Source: DASUAS01 sp963750045
GTDB lineage: Bacteria; Actinomycetota; Acidimicrobiia; IMCC26256; DASPTH01
Assembly (NCBI GenBank): GCA_963750045.1
Contig: CAVVPD010000005.1
Coordinates: 62,001 to 126,000, forward strand
DNA length: 64,000 nucleotides
Reading direction: 5' to 3'
A model generated the notes under the pieces. That model was not told the origin of the DNA. It saw only the letters and a program-made list of their open reading frames with translations, and searched no databases. Positions 42,633 through 52,344 of this stretch are shown here, piece after piece. Every line of letters starts with the position of its first letter. The first letter of the stretch is position 1. The translations under genes were made by a program, and so were the position numbers.

Positions 42633-44402
42633 GTGAGGGATTCGGTGGTGAGGTTCGGTGCGCAGCAGTACTCGGCCGTGCGTCGATGCCCAACGCGGGA
42701 CCGGCTCGTTGTGGTTGCCGTTGTCGTCGTCGTCGTGGCCAGCACTCTTCTCGCAAGTTCGGATGTGAGCACTGCGTCGCCGCGCGCCGCGGTGCCGGTG
42801 CCATCGACACAGGTCGACACGACCGGGAGTGGGATCCTCTCCTCGGTGAGCGTGACGCAGGGGCCGCACAGCACGATTAGTGCAGTGGTGACCGTCGAGA
42901 CAACCAAGAATGCTGTCGTATTGGTGACGGTCTCGAAGCATGGGCGCACTGTTGTCAAGCCGCCGAACAGTGCGCACGGCACCATGCACACCGTGGCCGT
43001 CGTTGGCCTACGAGCCGGAACGACCTATCGGCTGGCGGTCACGGCGAAGCGATCGCATCGCACGAGCGGAACAGCTTCGCTCGTGTGGACGACCGGGTCG
43101 TTACCCGAGGATCTTCCGGCCCCGAAGGTCACGACCGCGAATCCTTCGGCCATGGCTCGGGGTGTGACGTTGTTCAACGCCTTCCCGCGCAACCCGAGAC
43201 CCGACACGGGTGTGTCGGTAGTCCAGCGCAAAGGCTTCGTGGTCGCGGTGGATGACACGGGTGCAGTGATCTGGTACTACGAAGCGGGGCTCCAGATCGC
43301 GGACGTGAGCCAGACCTCGCGTGGCACCTTGCTGTTGGGTGTCGGCGACACTGTAATCCGAGAAATCGATGTGCTCGGCAACACCGTGCACGAGTACGCA
43401 ACCAGGCTCGCCTACGCCCGCGGTACCGACGGAGCAGGCCATGGGTTGACCACGCCCGACAGCACGCCGATCGCTATCGACAGCAGCCATCATGAAGTCG
43501 CCGAGATCTCCAACGGTGACCTCCTCACCCTGAGCAGCCAACTCGTTGAACTCACGCCAGCCGATGCTGAAGCCGTGTGTCCAAACGATCCCGAGACCAT
43601 GATCGTCGCCGACGTCGTCGTCGAGCTATCTCCTGACGGGGCCGTGATCCAGCAATGGCCACTCACCGATGTCCTCAACCCAGCGCAGCGTCCCGGCACC
43701 GAGATGTGCTCGACGCTGTCGCTCGGCGCGAGTTCTTACCCTGACGCGCCCACCGCACGCGACTGGACCCATGCCAACGCTGTCGTTCTCGACGAAGAGC
43801 ACAATCGTCTCCTCGTATCGGTCCGACACCTCGACGCTGTCGTCGCGATCCGTTACCACGACGACGCCGACGGACCGGCGGGACAGCTGCTCTGGGAGTT
43901 CGGGCACGACGGAACCCTGACCATGACCGGCAACGGGACGTGGCCTTACCATCAACACGCCATCGAACTCGATCCCAACGGGGACCTGATCCTCTACGAC
44001 AACGGCAATCACCGACCGGATACCTCCGCCGACGGCGGCGCCGGCGAGAAGCCTTACAGTCGGGCCGTGCGCTACAAGATCAACGAGCGCGACCACACCG
44101 TCACCCAGCTCTGGCAACATCGCGACCACTCGGCCGACGGCTCGCCCATCTTCACCCAATACCTCGGCGACGCGGATCCTCTGCCGAACGGCGATGTCCT
44201 CATCACCCACGGCGGAGGACTCCGCAGCGACAACACCGCGTACAGCCGTGTCGTCGAAGTCGACCCCGGTACTCAGCGAGACGGGCAGAAGGACACCATC
44301 GTGTTCGACCTCAGACTTGGTGACCATGACAGCGGCTGGAACATCTACCGATCACAACGACTGCAATCGCTCTACGGCACCGGTCAACCGATATCAGGCT
44401 GA
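42633..44402 (+). CDS. Secreted arylsulfotransferase (ASST) family protein
   Basis: A 589-residue exported protein. A signal-anchor (DRLVVVAVVVVVVASTLLA) precedes a fibronectin-III-like domain (residues about 65-155, with GLRAGTTYRLAV). A six-bladed ASST-type propeller follows: FVVAVDDTGAVIWYYEAG, RDWTHANAVVLDEEHNRLLVSV, LLWEFGHDGTLTMTGNGTWP and YHQHAIELDPNGDLILYDNG. The His in DWTHAN and those in YHQHA correspond to active-site positions of PAPS-independent aryl-sulfate sulfotransferases. It would transfer sulfate between phenolic compounds outside the cell. GTG 42633 is the first usable start before the signal. No sulfatase or sulfate transporter is adjacent. Confidence 0.78.
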   Translation: MRDSVVRFGAQQYSAVRRCPTRDRLVVVAVVVVVVASTLLASSDVSTASPRAAVPVPSTQVDTTGSGILSSVSVTQGPHSTISAVVTVETTKNAVVLVTVSKHGRTVVKPPNSAHGTMHTVAVVGLRAGTTYRLAVTAKRSHRTSGTASLVWTTGSLPEDLPAPKVTTANPSAMARGVTLFNAFPRNPRPDTGVSVVQRKGFVVAVDDTGAVIWYYEAGLQIADVSQTSRGTLLLGVGDTVIREIDVLGNTVHEYATRLAYARGTDGAGHGLTTPDSTPIAIDSSHHEVAEISNGDLLTLSSQLVELTPADAEAVCPNDPETMIVADVVVELSPDGAVIQQWPLTDVLNPAQRPGTEMCSTLSLGASSYPDAPTARDWTHANAVVLDEEHNRLLVSVRHLDAVVAIRYHDDADGPAGQLLWEFGHDGTLTMTGNGTWPYHQHAIELDPNGDLILYDNGNHRPDTSADGGAGEKPYSRAVRYKINERDHTVTQLWQHRDHSADGSPIFTQYLGDADPLPNGDVLITHGGGLRSDNTAYSRVVEVDPGTQRDGQKDTIVFDLRLGDHDSGWNIYRSQRLQSLYGTGQPISG

Positions 44403-44528
44403 CCGTCCATCGCCGAAGCCGGCACCCTCGTTGAATGCTTGACCGGTCGCTCGGGTTCGCTCAAACTGCCTCAGGTGGCCATCAGGTAGGTATATGAGCG
44501 GAAGTCGGACGAACGCAGGGGGGCGACG

Positions 44529-45198
44529 GTGGATGACTCGATGAAGTGGGAGCGGTACGGCGCGTTGAGTGGGATCCTGTTCGTGATCTTGGTGATCGTG
44601 AGCATCGTCGTGTCGGGGTCGGTTCCGGAGACTTCTGATTCCGCGGCGAAGATCTTGCAGTCCGTCAAGGACAACAAGGACGGTCTCGAGGTTGGTGCAT
44701 TTCTCGGGGGTCTCGCGGTCGTTGCCGATTCTGTGGTGGGCGGGGAGTTTGTGGGCGCGGATGCGTCGTGCCGAGGGCGGCCAACCTCGCCTCGCGTTGA
44801 TCGCGGTACTCGGCCTGGTCTTCGCGGGTGCGAGCCAGGCGGGGATTGCTGTGATTGGCTCCACCTTGGCCATCCAGCTCAAGACGGTGGGCGCGGCAGA
44901 AGCGAAGTTCTTCTTCGTGTTGAGCCAAGGGCTCAACGCGGCATCGGCGGTCGGACTCGCGGCGATGCTCCTCGCGGTCTCCGTCTTGGTGTTCCGGACG
45001 CGGGTGTTTCCCGTCTGGCTGGGATGGGTCGGCGTCGCCGACGCGATCTTGTTCCTGGTTGGCAGCTACGCCGTGGCGACAACCAGCAGCGCGATTGGGG
45101 GGTTCCTCTTCGCTGGGTTCGCCATCTCAGCGCTCTGGGTCGTCGTGTTGAGCGTGATCATGTTCCGCGCCAAAGAGCCCGTTCCCGCCGGCGCATAG
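44529..45198 (+). CDS. Four/five-helix membrane protein (DUF4386-like), frameshifted
   Basis: The reconstructed protein has about 222 residues. Helices are YGALSGILFVILVIVSIVVSG, then GAFLGGLAVV joined by correction to LPILWWAGSLWARM, LALIAVLGLVFAGASQAGIAV, ASAVGLAAMLLAVSVLVF and WLGWVGVADAILFLVGSYAVA plus a final helix. The frame breaks near 44716-44724 and one base less restores continuity. The layout resembles DUF4386-type membrane proteins, but assignment is weak. GTG 44529 or ATG 44541 are possible starts. No operon partner. Confidence 0.6.
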
Positions 45199-45291
45199 AG
45201 GAAGCCTGGCGCACTTGCGTTGCTCCGGTGCCGAACGGCAGTCACGGACGGCCGACGCGGACGCGCCCCTCAGGATCGGCACCGCTCTCGT

Positions 45292-45672
45292 TCAACGTGT
45301 AGAAGCGAAGCTGAGTCCGTCGGGATCGTTGAAGGTCATGATGTAACCAATGGGCGCCTCGATGACGGGCGAGTGTGCGATGCCAAAACTGTCGAGACGT
45401 TCGACCCAGTAGTCGATGTCGGGTCGGCTACGGAGCATGATCGCGAAAGGATCGAAGCCGGCGATGCCCTTCGCCGCCTGAGTGTTCACGCGCAGGGACA
45501 GCGCGAGCTCGCCTTTCGACCGGTACGCGACACCCCGAACGACACCGTCCTCGTCATCGCGAAACTCCATGAACGATTCGAGATCGAACACGCGTTCATA
45601 CCAAGCTCGGCTTCGCGGAAGGTCCGAGACCGGTATCTTGATGTGGTGAAGACCCAGGATCTCGCCTGACAC
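45292..45672 (-). CDS. VOC family (glyoxalase/bleomycin-resistance fold) protein
   Basis: A 126-residue single VOC domain: LGLHHIKIPVSDLPRSRAWYERVF at the start with the first metal-ligand His, LESFMEFRDDEDGVVRGVAYR, DYWVERLDSFGIAHSPVIE and the ending YIMTFNDPDGLSFAST. The second-ligand Glu at the end, usual in PDGxxxE, is replaced by a Ser/Ala-rich ending (LSFAS). Metal binding may thus differ. Function unknown. It lies between two unrelated genes. Confidence 0.8.
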   Translation of the reverse strand: MSGEILGLHHIKIPVSDLPRSRAWYERVFDLESFMEFRDDEDGVVRGVAYRSKGELALSLRVNTQAAKGIAGFDPFAIMLRSRPDIDYWVERLDSFGIAHSPVIEAPIGYIMTFNDPDGLSFASTR

Positions 45673-45777
45673 TTTGACCTCCGGCAGGTTGGCTTCGAGT
45701 GCACAAGCTGCTCTGGAGCAGTTGCGCGGCGCGAGTCCTAGCCCCAGGTGAGAGGTGTGTTCGTTCGCTGCGACTCG

Positions 45778-48700
45778 TCAGCCCGAGCGGCAGAGCACGG
45801 CGACGACAGTCCCGGTTCCAGGATGGCCAGGGTTCGAGGAGTAGCCGGGGTCCGTACGGACAACGATCACTTCTGCGATGTCACCGCCGATCTTGGAGCC
45901 CATCTTGGTGACCTTGGTCGACACGATGATCGCCATGTACTGCGGAATCGTCCGCGGCGGACCGGAACTGTTTCCGGGGCCGGATGTCCATTGACGGCCG
46001 CAGGCGGGAACGACGCTCGAGGTTTCGTAGCCCTTGAAGCTCGACGGCGCGGACCCCTGACTGAGCGAGTTCTCCTTGGCCCACTTGGCACCCCAGAAGT
46101 CGACGGTCGATCCGACGCCGTGTGACCCGAGGTTGCCGGTGACGAATTGCCCCGCACCGGGGAAGGCATAGACGAGCACATCGGTAGATCCGAGTGCTGT
46201 GCCCCCGTCGCCGTCGTTGACTCGCACCGGCACACTGTGGAAGCCAACGGTCGAGAAGGTGCATGACGCGGTTGGCGCCGGTTGCGCAACGACCTCGTAC
46301 GCGCCGTCGTTGTCGCAGTCGAAGTCGTAGCGAAGCGGGTCGCGGACCGGACCGGCGACGTCGCTCGCGGTCACATCGACACGCGCAGGTGCACCGACAG
46401 CCACGGGCCCGTTGTTCGAGACGTTGCTGATGGTCGGCGCGACATTGGTGATCGTGACGGTGGTCCCGACCGTCGTGCAGAGTCCGTCGACGTCGCAGAC
46501 CTTCATCGAGATCGGTTGCGTGTCGGGTCCGTCGCGCGTAGCCGCCGAGAACAGCGGGTGCTGGCCAGAGGTCTCGAAGGTTCCGTCGTTGTCGAGGTCC
46601 CACGAGTACGTGATCGCGTCGCCGTCGGGGTCGGTTGCGCTGCCGCCCAGATGGACCGTGCTCGCTTCGGGCACCGTGTACGGGCCGATCGGATCGACGA
46701 TGGGCGGCCGCTTCACCTCCACCGTCGCGGTCGATGACGTCCCGGTCGCGTTGCAGTCGTCGCAGGTCCCAACGGCGGTGTTCGCGAGCGGGCCGAGTCG
46801 GAGCACGTGGATGGTGATCACGACCTTGGTGACCGTCAGTTCCGGGAGAAGAGGAACCGTGCACACGACCGGTGCGGTGAGCTCGACGGGCTGTGACGGA
46901 GTCGTCACATTGCAGGTCATGCCGTAGGTCGGGTCGGGGTCGATCGAGACGAGTTCGACGTTCGCCGGGAGCGGGTCGTTGATCTTCACATTCGTGGCAT
47001 CGCCCGGCCCCAAGTTCTTGGCCGTGATCGTATAGCGCAGGGTGGAGTCCTCGACCACGACGGGCTGGTCGGCCTTCTTCGTCACTTCGAGCGCCGCCTC
47101 GGGTTTCACATCGGTGCGCACGTGGCCCGACGACACCGGCAGGAGCCCGTCGGCCCAACCGAACGCCTCGTTGTCCAACACGGTGATCTCCCGTGCCTCG
47201 ACCTCGATCTCGACGGTGACGGTCTGTCCCACCGGCAGAGCACCGAGGTTGCACGAGATCGTCACCGTTCCTGTGCACGTCGGCGCACTCGGGGTCGTCG
47301 AGACCAGCCGCACGGAACCCGGCAGCGTGTCGACGACGGTCACGTTGTTTGCAGTGTTGGCGCCGGTGTTGGTCACGTCGATGAGGTACGTGAAGTTGTG
47401 ACCGATGCGAACGGTGTGCTGCCTGACTGTCTTCGTCACCGTCAGCTGCGGAGGATCGACCGCCGTACCGGGATCTCCATACTGGGGATCGAGGAACCCA
47501 CCGCCACCGCCGACCTCGATCACGTTGTTCACTTGGGTCGGCGCATCGGACGCGACCTGCACGTTGATCGCGAAGTTGGCCGACGCGCCCGCGTCGAGCG
47601 GCACCGACCGAGTGCACGTGACGGTCCGATCGACGGCACCACAGGCGAAGCCGTCTCCACTTCCATCGACGAACGACATACCGACCGGGAGGGTGTCGGT
47701 CACCACGATCGGGTCGGTCGTCGGGCCGCTGCCGATGTTGCTCACTGCGACGTAGTAGGTCCCGGTCCCGCCGCGGGTGAAGTCGCCCTGGTGCGTCTTG
47801 CTCACGACCAGGTGCGGGAGCCCTGGCGACGTCACCCCCGCGTGCGTGCTTCCGCCTCCGAACCACGTGACCTCGACATCGTTGTGGATCGGCTCGGTGA
47901 CGAACACTCCGAGGGTGATGGTGACCGTTTCCTTCTCGCCGACGGTCAACGTCCCGATGTTGCAGACCACCTGCGAGTCACACGAACCCTTCGTGGTCTC
48001 GACGCCGATGAGCGACCAGCGTGGATCATCGAGGATGTCCTTGGCCACCACGCCATAGGCGGTCGTCGGGCCAAGGTTTTCCACGTCGATCGTGTACTGG
48101 AGCTCCGGGCCGGCGAGGACCCGTACTCCCTTGGTCACCCCGACCGTCGGCGCGGGTCCCACGTCGGTGCTCCAACCGCCGGTGTTGTCGTCGAGGTTCC
48201 CGTCGCCCTGGTCGGACGTCACCGTCGCGTCGTTGTGCACAGGTCCTGGCTGCAGGGCACGGGCCACGACCGTCGCCACTCCGGTCTGGCCGACCTGGAG
48301 CGTGCCCAGGTTGCACACCACCGTGACGTTGCCCTGGCAGGCGGGGGACGCGGGATCGGTCGACACCACCGCCAGCCCCGAAGGCAGCGTGTCGTTGACC
48401 AACACGTTCGTCGCCACATCGGGCCCGTTGTTCTTCACCCTCAGGTGATAGGTGAGCTCCTCACCCGCGTTCGCCGTGACCGGTCCGTCCTTCGTGAGCG
48501 CGAGGTCTGCAATGCCCTGCGACGGATCTGGCGGGAAGAACGATTCGTTGAACGGAACGCTTGCCGTCACCAGCACACAGCGAACCACGCCAGGAAAGCA
48601 CGTAACGGCCGTGTAGTGGGTCTCGCCGATGTGCGTCGACGCGGTTCCCACATCCGTCGTCGTCTCGCCTGCGACCGTGATCGAAGCGTCGTACGTCGAC

Positions 48701-49278
48701 CGGACGGACGCGATGTACTCACGTCCGGACACCGATTGAATCGTCTGGCTGCCCGGATATGCCGCGTCGGTGAAGGTCCCGCAGGTACCGGTGTTCGTCG
48801 CATCGCTGCCAGCGATAAGCACGGTCAGTACCTTCGTGCCCGACACGCTCCCTTCGGACGAGTCGATCTGAAAGCTCGCGGTGAACGTGACCACCGACCC
48901 GGCCATCCCGGAATAGCCCTGGCTCGAGGTCTCGGTCTGCGCCCCGAACGTGACGACGCCCGATTCGCTGAACGTGCCCGGAAACGGGCCCGACGCCGTC
49001 CCCGATGCCGAGAAGTTCAGCGTCGACGTCGAGCTCGGATCACACTGAGGCGCCGAAACGCCGGGAGCCTCGATCACGAAATTGCCCGCGCTGAAGCTCT
49101 CACCCGCCAACGCGGACGTCGGACTCGCAGAGGACGGCGAGCTGTCGATCGCAACGACCACCGACAACACCACAGCTACGACCAGCAGCGGAGCGATTCG
49201 AAGGCGCACGCCTGAATCGCGTACGCGCGCCCGTGAACCAGATCGAGTTCGCACAGCCCCCCGCTTCGCGCTCTGCAA
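45778..49278 (-). CDS. Giant secreted protein with DUF11 repeats, a PKD-like region and a conserved C-terminal module
   Basis: 1,166 residues. A signal peptide (IAPLLVVAVVLSVVVAI, SSPSSASP) leads to a unique N-terminal beta domain (to about residue 255). Five DUF11-type Ig domains follow, each with the pattern TYxIxVxNxGPxxAxNVxVxDTLP, for example ADLALTKDGPVTANAGEEL and LTVTKTVRQHTVRIGHNF. Next come PKD-like domains (GSATDPDGDAITYSWDLDND). The C-terminal module contains VDFWGAKWAKENSLSQG, ACGRQWTSGPGNSSGPP and YMAIIVSTKVTKMGSKIGG. No LPXTG or membrane anchor is visible. The protein is probably adhesive or structural. Start: TTG 49278 or GTG 49254, the latter preceded by GGGGGG. Confidence 0.82.
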   Translation of the reverse strand: MQSAKRGAVRTRSGSRARVRDSGVRLRIAPLLVVAVVLSVVVAIDSSPSSASPTSALAGESFSAGNFVIEAPGVSAPQCDPSSTSTLNFSASGTASGPFPGTFSESGVVTFGAQTETSSQGYSGMAGSVVTFTASFQIDSSEGSVSGTKVLTVLIAGSDATNTGTCGTFTDAAYPGSQTIQSVSGREYIASVRSTYDASITVAGETTTDVGTASTHIGETHYTAVTCFPGVVRCVLVTASVPFNESFFPPDPSQGIADLALTKDGPVTANAGEELTYHLRVKNNGPDVATNVLVNDTLPSGLAVVSTDPASPACQGNVTVVCNLGTLQVGQTGVATVVARALQPGPVHNDATVTSDQGDGNLDDNTGGWSTDVGPAPTVGVTKGVRVLAGPELQYTIDVENLGPTTAYGVVAKDILDDPRWSLIGVETTKGSCDSQVVCNIGTLTVGEKETVTITLGVFVTEPIHNDVEVTWFGGGSTHAGVTSPGLPHLVVSKTHQGDFTRGGTGTYYVAVSNIGSGPTTDPIVVTDTLPVGMSFVDGSGDGFACGAVDRTVTCTRSVPLDAGASANFAINVQVASDAPTQVNNVIEVGGGGGFLDPQYGDPGTAVDPPQLTVTKTVRQHTVRIGHNFTYLIDVTNTGANTANNVTVVDTLPGSVRLVSTTPSAPTCTGTVTISCNLGALPVGQTVTVEIEVEAREITVLDNEAFGWADGLLPVSSGHVRTDVKPEAALEVTKKADQPVVVEDSTLRYTITAKNLGPGDATNVKINDPLPANVELVSIDPDPTYGMTCNVTTPSQPVELTAPVVCTVPLLPELTVTKVVITIHVLRLGPLANTAVGTCDDCNATGTSSTATVEVKRPPIVDPIGPYTVPEASTVHLGGSATDPDGDAITYSWDLDNDGTFETSGQHPLFSAATRDGPDTQPISMKVCDVDGLCTTVGTTVTITNVAPTISNVSNNGPVAVGAPARVDVTASDVAGPVRDPLRYDFDCDNDGAYEVVAQPAPTASCTFSTVGFHSVPVRVNDGDGGTALGSTDVLVYAFPGAGQFVTGNLGSHGVGSTVDFWGAKWAKENSLSQGSAPSSFKGYETSSVVPACGRQWTSGPGNSSGPPRTIPQYMAIIVSTKVTKMGSKIGGDIAEVIVVRTDPGYSSNPGHPGTGTVVAVLCRSG

Positions 49279-49295
49279 GTCCCTGCCCGCTGCAT

Positions 49296-49324
49296 ACCGT
49301 AGATGACGGAATCGGGTCCGTCAA
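49296..49324 (-). promoter_or_regulatory. Candidate promoter of the DUF11 surface-protein gene
   Basis: On the minus strand TTGACG (49324-49319) and TACGGT (49301-49296) are separated by 17 nt, and the first start codons follow 18-42 nt downstream. The -35 matches consensus at five positions and the -10 has the conserved T, A and final T. It would give a very short leader. Sequence match only. Confidence 0.5.
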
Positions 49325-49429
49325 AGGTGGGACACGCGAAGCTGTGAACACGTCGGGCGTTCGACGCGGCGACGGGCACGTGCGAAGCCGACACCCGCGC
49401 AAGCGGCTTTAGGCGTTTCGACGTTCGAC

Positions 49430-49510
49430 ATGGCCGACCGTTTTCGGCGCGGACCCGGCTACATCGAACAGGTTCTTGAATTCGCCGACTACAAGCAGCA
49501 GCGCTCGTAG
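49430..49510 (+). CDS. Possible 26-residue ORF or gene remnant
   Basis: ATG at 49430 opens a short frame reading MADRFRRGPGYIEQVLEFAD and ending YKQQRS before TAG. The amino-acid pattern is protein-like, but there is no clear ribosome-binding site. It may be the tail of a lost gene. Low support. Confidence 0.2.
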   Translation: MADRFRRGPGYIEQVLEFADYKQQRS

Positions 49511-49540
49511 CGACCGCCCGCCCTCCCGGTAGCTCTCGGG

Positions 49541-49855
49541 GTGGCGCATCATCGCGCTCTGGGCGTGGAACTCACCGAAGCCGAACGGACGATTGTGCTT
49601 CGGGCACTCTTCGAGTCAGCGATCACCGAGTCCGAGTTCGAGGACGGTCCCGAAACGCTGCGAGCGGGCAGACCACCGAATCCGCTCGGAACAGATCGCG
49701 ACACTGGTCCGGAAACTCGCCGGCGATCATGTGGGTGCCCTGCGCGTCGTGAGAGATGGTCCTGGCGTGTTGTGGTGGCGCGGGCCCTGGAACTCCAACA
49801 GGCCCGGACAGAGCTGCGAATGTCGCGTGGCAGCGAAGGCAGTCATCCGCCGTAG
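49541..49855 (+). CDS. Hypothetical protein, probably frameshifted
   Basis: From a GTG at 49541 the frame reads HHRALGVELTEAERTIVLRALFESAITESEFEDGPETL, a coherent helical start. Near 49665-49669 coherence moves to another frame, ERADHRIRSEQIATLVRKLAGDHVG, consistent with one extra C. Beyond about 49750 neither frame is convincing and the convergent flavin reductase overlaps. No family recognised. The end is uncertain. Confidence 0.35.
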   Translation: MAHHRALGVELTEAERTIVLRALFESAITESEFEDGPETLRAGRPPNPLGTDRDTGPETRRRSCGCPARRERWSWRVVVARALELQQARTELRMSRGSEGSHPP

Positions 49856-50325
49856 TTCATGCCCGTCGATCGCAGGAGCAGCGGCGTGGCTTCGGCGTCG
49901 CGGACGCCTGCGCCAACGACTTCGCCGACGAAGATGGTGTGATCGCCGCGTTTGACGGCATCGGTGACGCGGGCTTCGAACCAGTAGGGAACGTCGACGA
50001 GGAGCGGCGAGCCGGTCTCGGGAGCAGCTTCGTAACGGTACCCGTTCAGCGTGTCGCCTTCGACGACGGTGCTGCGAAAGAACGCGTTCCCGATTTCCAG
50101 CTGGTCCTCGCCGAGCACGTTCACCGCAAACGCGCCGGTACGTTCGATGATCGCATGCGAGTCGTTGTCGGTTCGCACAGCCACCATGACGAGCGGCGGA
50201 TCAAACGATGCTTGCGACAGCCAGTTCACTCCCGCGGCGGCGAACTTCTCACCGTCGACAGAAGTAAGCACGAACAGCCCGTAGTTGATTGCCCTCAGAG
50301 CGACCTTCTTGTCCTGCGCATCCAT
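49843..50325 (-). CDS. Flavin reductase family (FMN-binding split barrel) protein
   Basis: A 160-residue protein: ALRAINYGLFVLTSVDGEKFAAAGVNWLSQASFDPPLVMVAVRTDNDSH is the flavin-binding split-barrel start, followed by FAVNVLGEDQLEIGNAFF and the C-terminal DHTIFVGEVVGAGV. Members reduce FMN or FAD with NAD(P)H, often to supply a monooxygenase, or bind flavin directly. No monooxygenase is adjacent. ATG at 50325 is supported by GGGAGG upstream. Confidence 0.85.
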   Translation of the reverse strand: MDAQDKKVALRAINYGLFVLTSVDGEKFAAAGVNWLSQASFDPPLVMVAVRTDNDSHAIIERTGAFAVNVLGEDQLEIGNAFFRSTVVEGDTLNGYRYEAAPETGSPLLVDVPYWFEARVTDAVKRGDHTIFVGEVVGAGVRDAEATPLLLRSTGMNYGG

Positions 50326-50839
50326 TCCGAGCCTCCCGCTCTCTCCCGTGTCAATCCGAAGGCTACGCACCCATGAGACACGCAGAACGGAGAGACGATT
50401 CTCACGGCCTCATGTCACATTCACTCCACGGCGAGGCGTTCCGCCGATGTTCTGGCTGTTTGGTCTGCACTTGACGCGATCAGCTTCTCGCACCCGGGGG
50501 ATGACCCGAACCGGAGGGCGGCCGGTCGTCGTTCGGCGCAGCCGGGGGGACACCGGTCAGTCGCGATTACCGCCGCGTGAGTCACCGCTTCGACAGACCA
50601 CAGCCAGTCGCGGTTCTTGAACCGGAGGTAGCGGCCGAGCGAGAGCAGCACGATCGATCGCGTTCCCCCGGGTCCCCGCGCGATCCCCGGGTACCGGACG
50701 TTCATGCCGCAGCAGCCCCTCATCAGTTCGAAGTCCATCTCCTTTGCACCCGTGGAGGTCCACGAGCTCGACGGACTCATTGCCGGACAGGCGCAGGAGG
50801 GTCCCTGAACCGGCGTATCGGCCGGGTCAGACTGCGCGG
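50326..50839. other. Intergenic stretch without a supported gene
   Basis: About 510 bp between the divergent flavin reductase and DUF2254 genes. A minus-strand stretch around 50560-50760 encodes a locally protein-like segment (IVLLSLGRYLRFKNRDWLW), but it has no start with a ribosome-binding site and no recognisable family. I see no RNA gene. Confidence 0.3.
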
Positions 50840-52168
50840 ATGCACCTCCGGCTGAGCTCACTCACGGAACGGATTCGGGCGAGTCTGTTCTTCGTCCCAG
50901 TGGCGGGGGTACTCATCGGCATGGTCGGCGCAGCGGTCACGCTCCGGATCGACGGCCGACTCGATGTGCGCGGCGCCGATCTGCCGCTCGGCGTCACCTC
51001 GACGATCGACAGCGCACGCGCGGTGCTGAGCACCGTCGCTGGGGCGACGATCACGTTCGCTGCGATCGCGTTCTCGATCTCACTGCTCATCATCCAGCAG
51101 GCGTCGAGTCAGTTCTCGCCCCGGGTGGTGCACACCTTGTTCCGAGACCCGTTCAACAAGCGAGTCATGGGACTGGTCATGGGGACCTTCACGTACTGCC
51201 TGGTCGTGCTCCGAGCAGTGCGATCATTGGGCGGGTCTGGCGGGGATGCCGTCATCCCGAACCTCTCGGTCGCCATGGCGGTCGTGCTCGGCATCGCCAC
51301 GATCATCTCAATCGTCGCGTTCTTGAACCACAGCGCCCACTCCATGGACGTCAGCGAGATCCTCGACCAGATCGAGAACGAGGCAACCGGTCATGCCCGT
51401 CGCGAATGGAACGTCGCTGAGTCCGACAAGTCATCCCCAGCACCGATAGCCGCACCGGATCATCCGGCGCACATCGTCCGGTTCGACCGCGCCGGATGGG
51501 TCCAGCAGATCGATACCGACGCACTCGTCGCCTGTCTCGCCGACGAGACCACCGCGTGGGTACTCGCCTACCCGGGCCGATACGCGATCCCAGGAGCACC
51601 GCTGTGCGCCCTCTCGGCGGCGCCCGAGGACATCGAGGCGACCGAGCAAGCCATTCTCGGCACCGTCTCGACAGGGAACACCCGCACGGTGCAGCAGGAC
51701 ATCTCGTTCGGTCTCCGCCAGATGGCCGATGTCGCTCTCAAGGCGCTGTCAACGGGGATCAACGATCCGACCACGGCACAGGACTCGATCTTCCACAGCG
51801 CGGCGATACTCGCCGAGTTGCTCCGACGCGATCCGCCGCCCCGGGAGCTGAGGGGCGAAAGGGATCGCCGTGTGGTGCTCGTCGAGCAGCCCAACGGCGA
51901 CGATCTGGTTCGCCTCGCGTTCGGTGAGCTTCGGCGCGCTGCAGCCACGCAGCCGACCGTGTGCATCTACCTCTTGGAGGCACTGCATCTCCTCCGGGAA
52001 GGGCTTGACGCGACAGGGCTCTCGTCTCGCACCGCGGTCCTCGTCGAACAGGCGCGCCTCGTTGTCGCCGGATGCGAGGCGGCCGACGTGTTGCCGGCCG
52101 ACCTCGACGACGTCCGTAGCGCGTACGACAAACGCTTCGCTGCCGCCCCGCTTCAACGGTTGGGCTAG
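50840..52168 (+). CDS. DUF2254 family membrane protein
   Basis: A 442-residue protein. The N-terminal half has four membrane helices: LFFVPVAGVLIGMVGAAVTL, TVAGATITFAAIAFSISLLII, LVMGTFTYCLVVLRAV and AVVLGIATIISIVAFLNHSA. The cytosolic C-terminal half contains TRTVQQDISFGLRQMADVALKALSTGINDPTTA, the family's most conserved block. DUF2254 proteins are predicted membrane proteins of unknown function. ATG at 50840 directly precedes the family N-terminus; there is no neighbour in the same direction. Confidence 0.88.
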   Translation: MHLRLSSLTERIRASLFFVPVAGVLIGMVGAAVTLRIDGRLDVRGADLPLGVTSTIDSARAVLSTVAGATITFAAIAFSISLLIIQQASSQFSPRVVHTLFRDPFNKRVMGLVMGTFTYCLVVLRAVRSLGGSGGDAVIPNLSVAMAVVLGIATIISIVAFLNHSAHSMDVSEILDQIENEATGHARREWNVAESDKSSPAPIAAPDHPAHIVRFDRAGWVQQIDTDALVACLADETTAWVLAYPGRYAIPGAPLCALSAAPEDIEATEQAILGTVSTGNTRTVQQDISFGLRQMADVALKALSTGINDPTTAQDSIFHSAAILAELLRRDPPPRELRGERDRRVVLVEQPNGDDLVRLAFGELRRAAATQPTVCIYLLEALHLLREGLDATGLSSRTAVLVEQARLVVAGCEAADVLPADLDDVRSAYDKRFAAAPLQRLG

Positions 52169-52344
52169 CGATGCCGTAGGTGTTCTGCAGCGTGCTCGTC
52201 GAGCATCGACTCGGCGAACCAATCCGACGACACCCGATGCGCAGCATCGGAGTCCACCTGGGAGAGTGGGGGCGCCAGTCCTCGTCAGGCGGCACGCGCC
52301 CGCGGCCCCTGGACGGGGAGTCCGGTGGGGTCGGTGTCTGGGAA

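Noticed and set aside
45881..47866. Overlapping open frames within the DUF11 gene on both strands
   Set aside because: They are shadows; only the frame with the signal peptide and DUF11 repeats is coherent.
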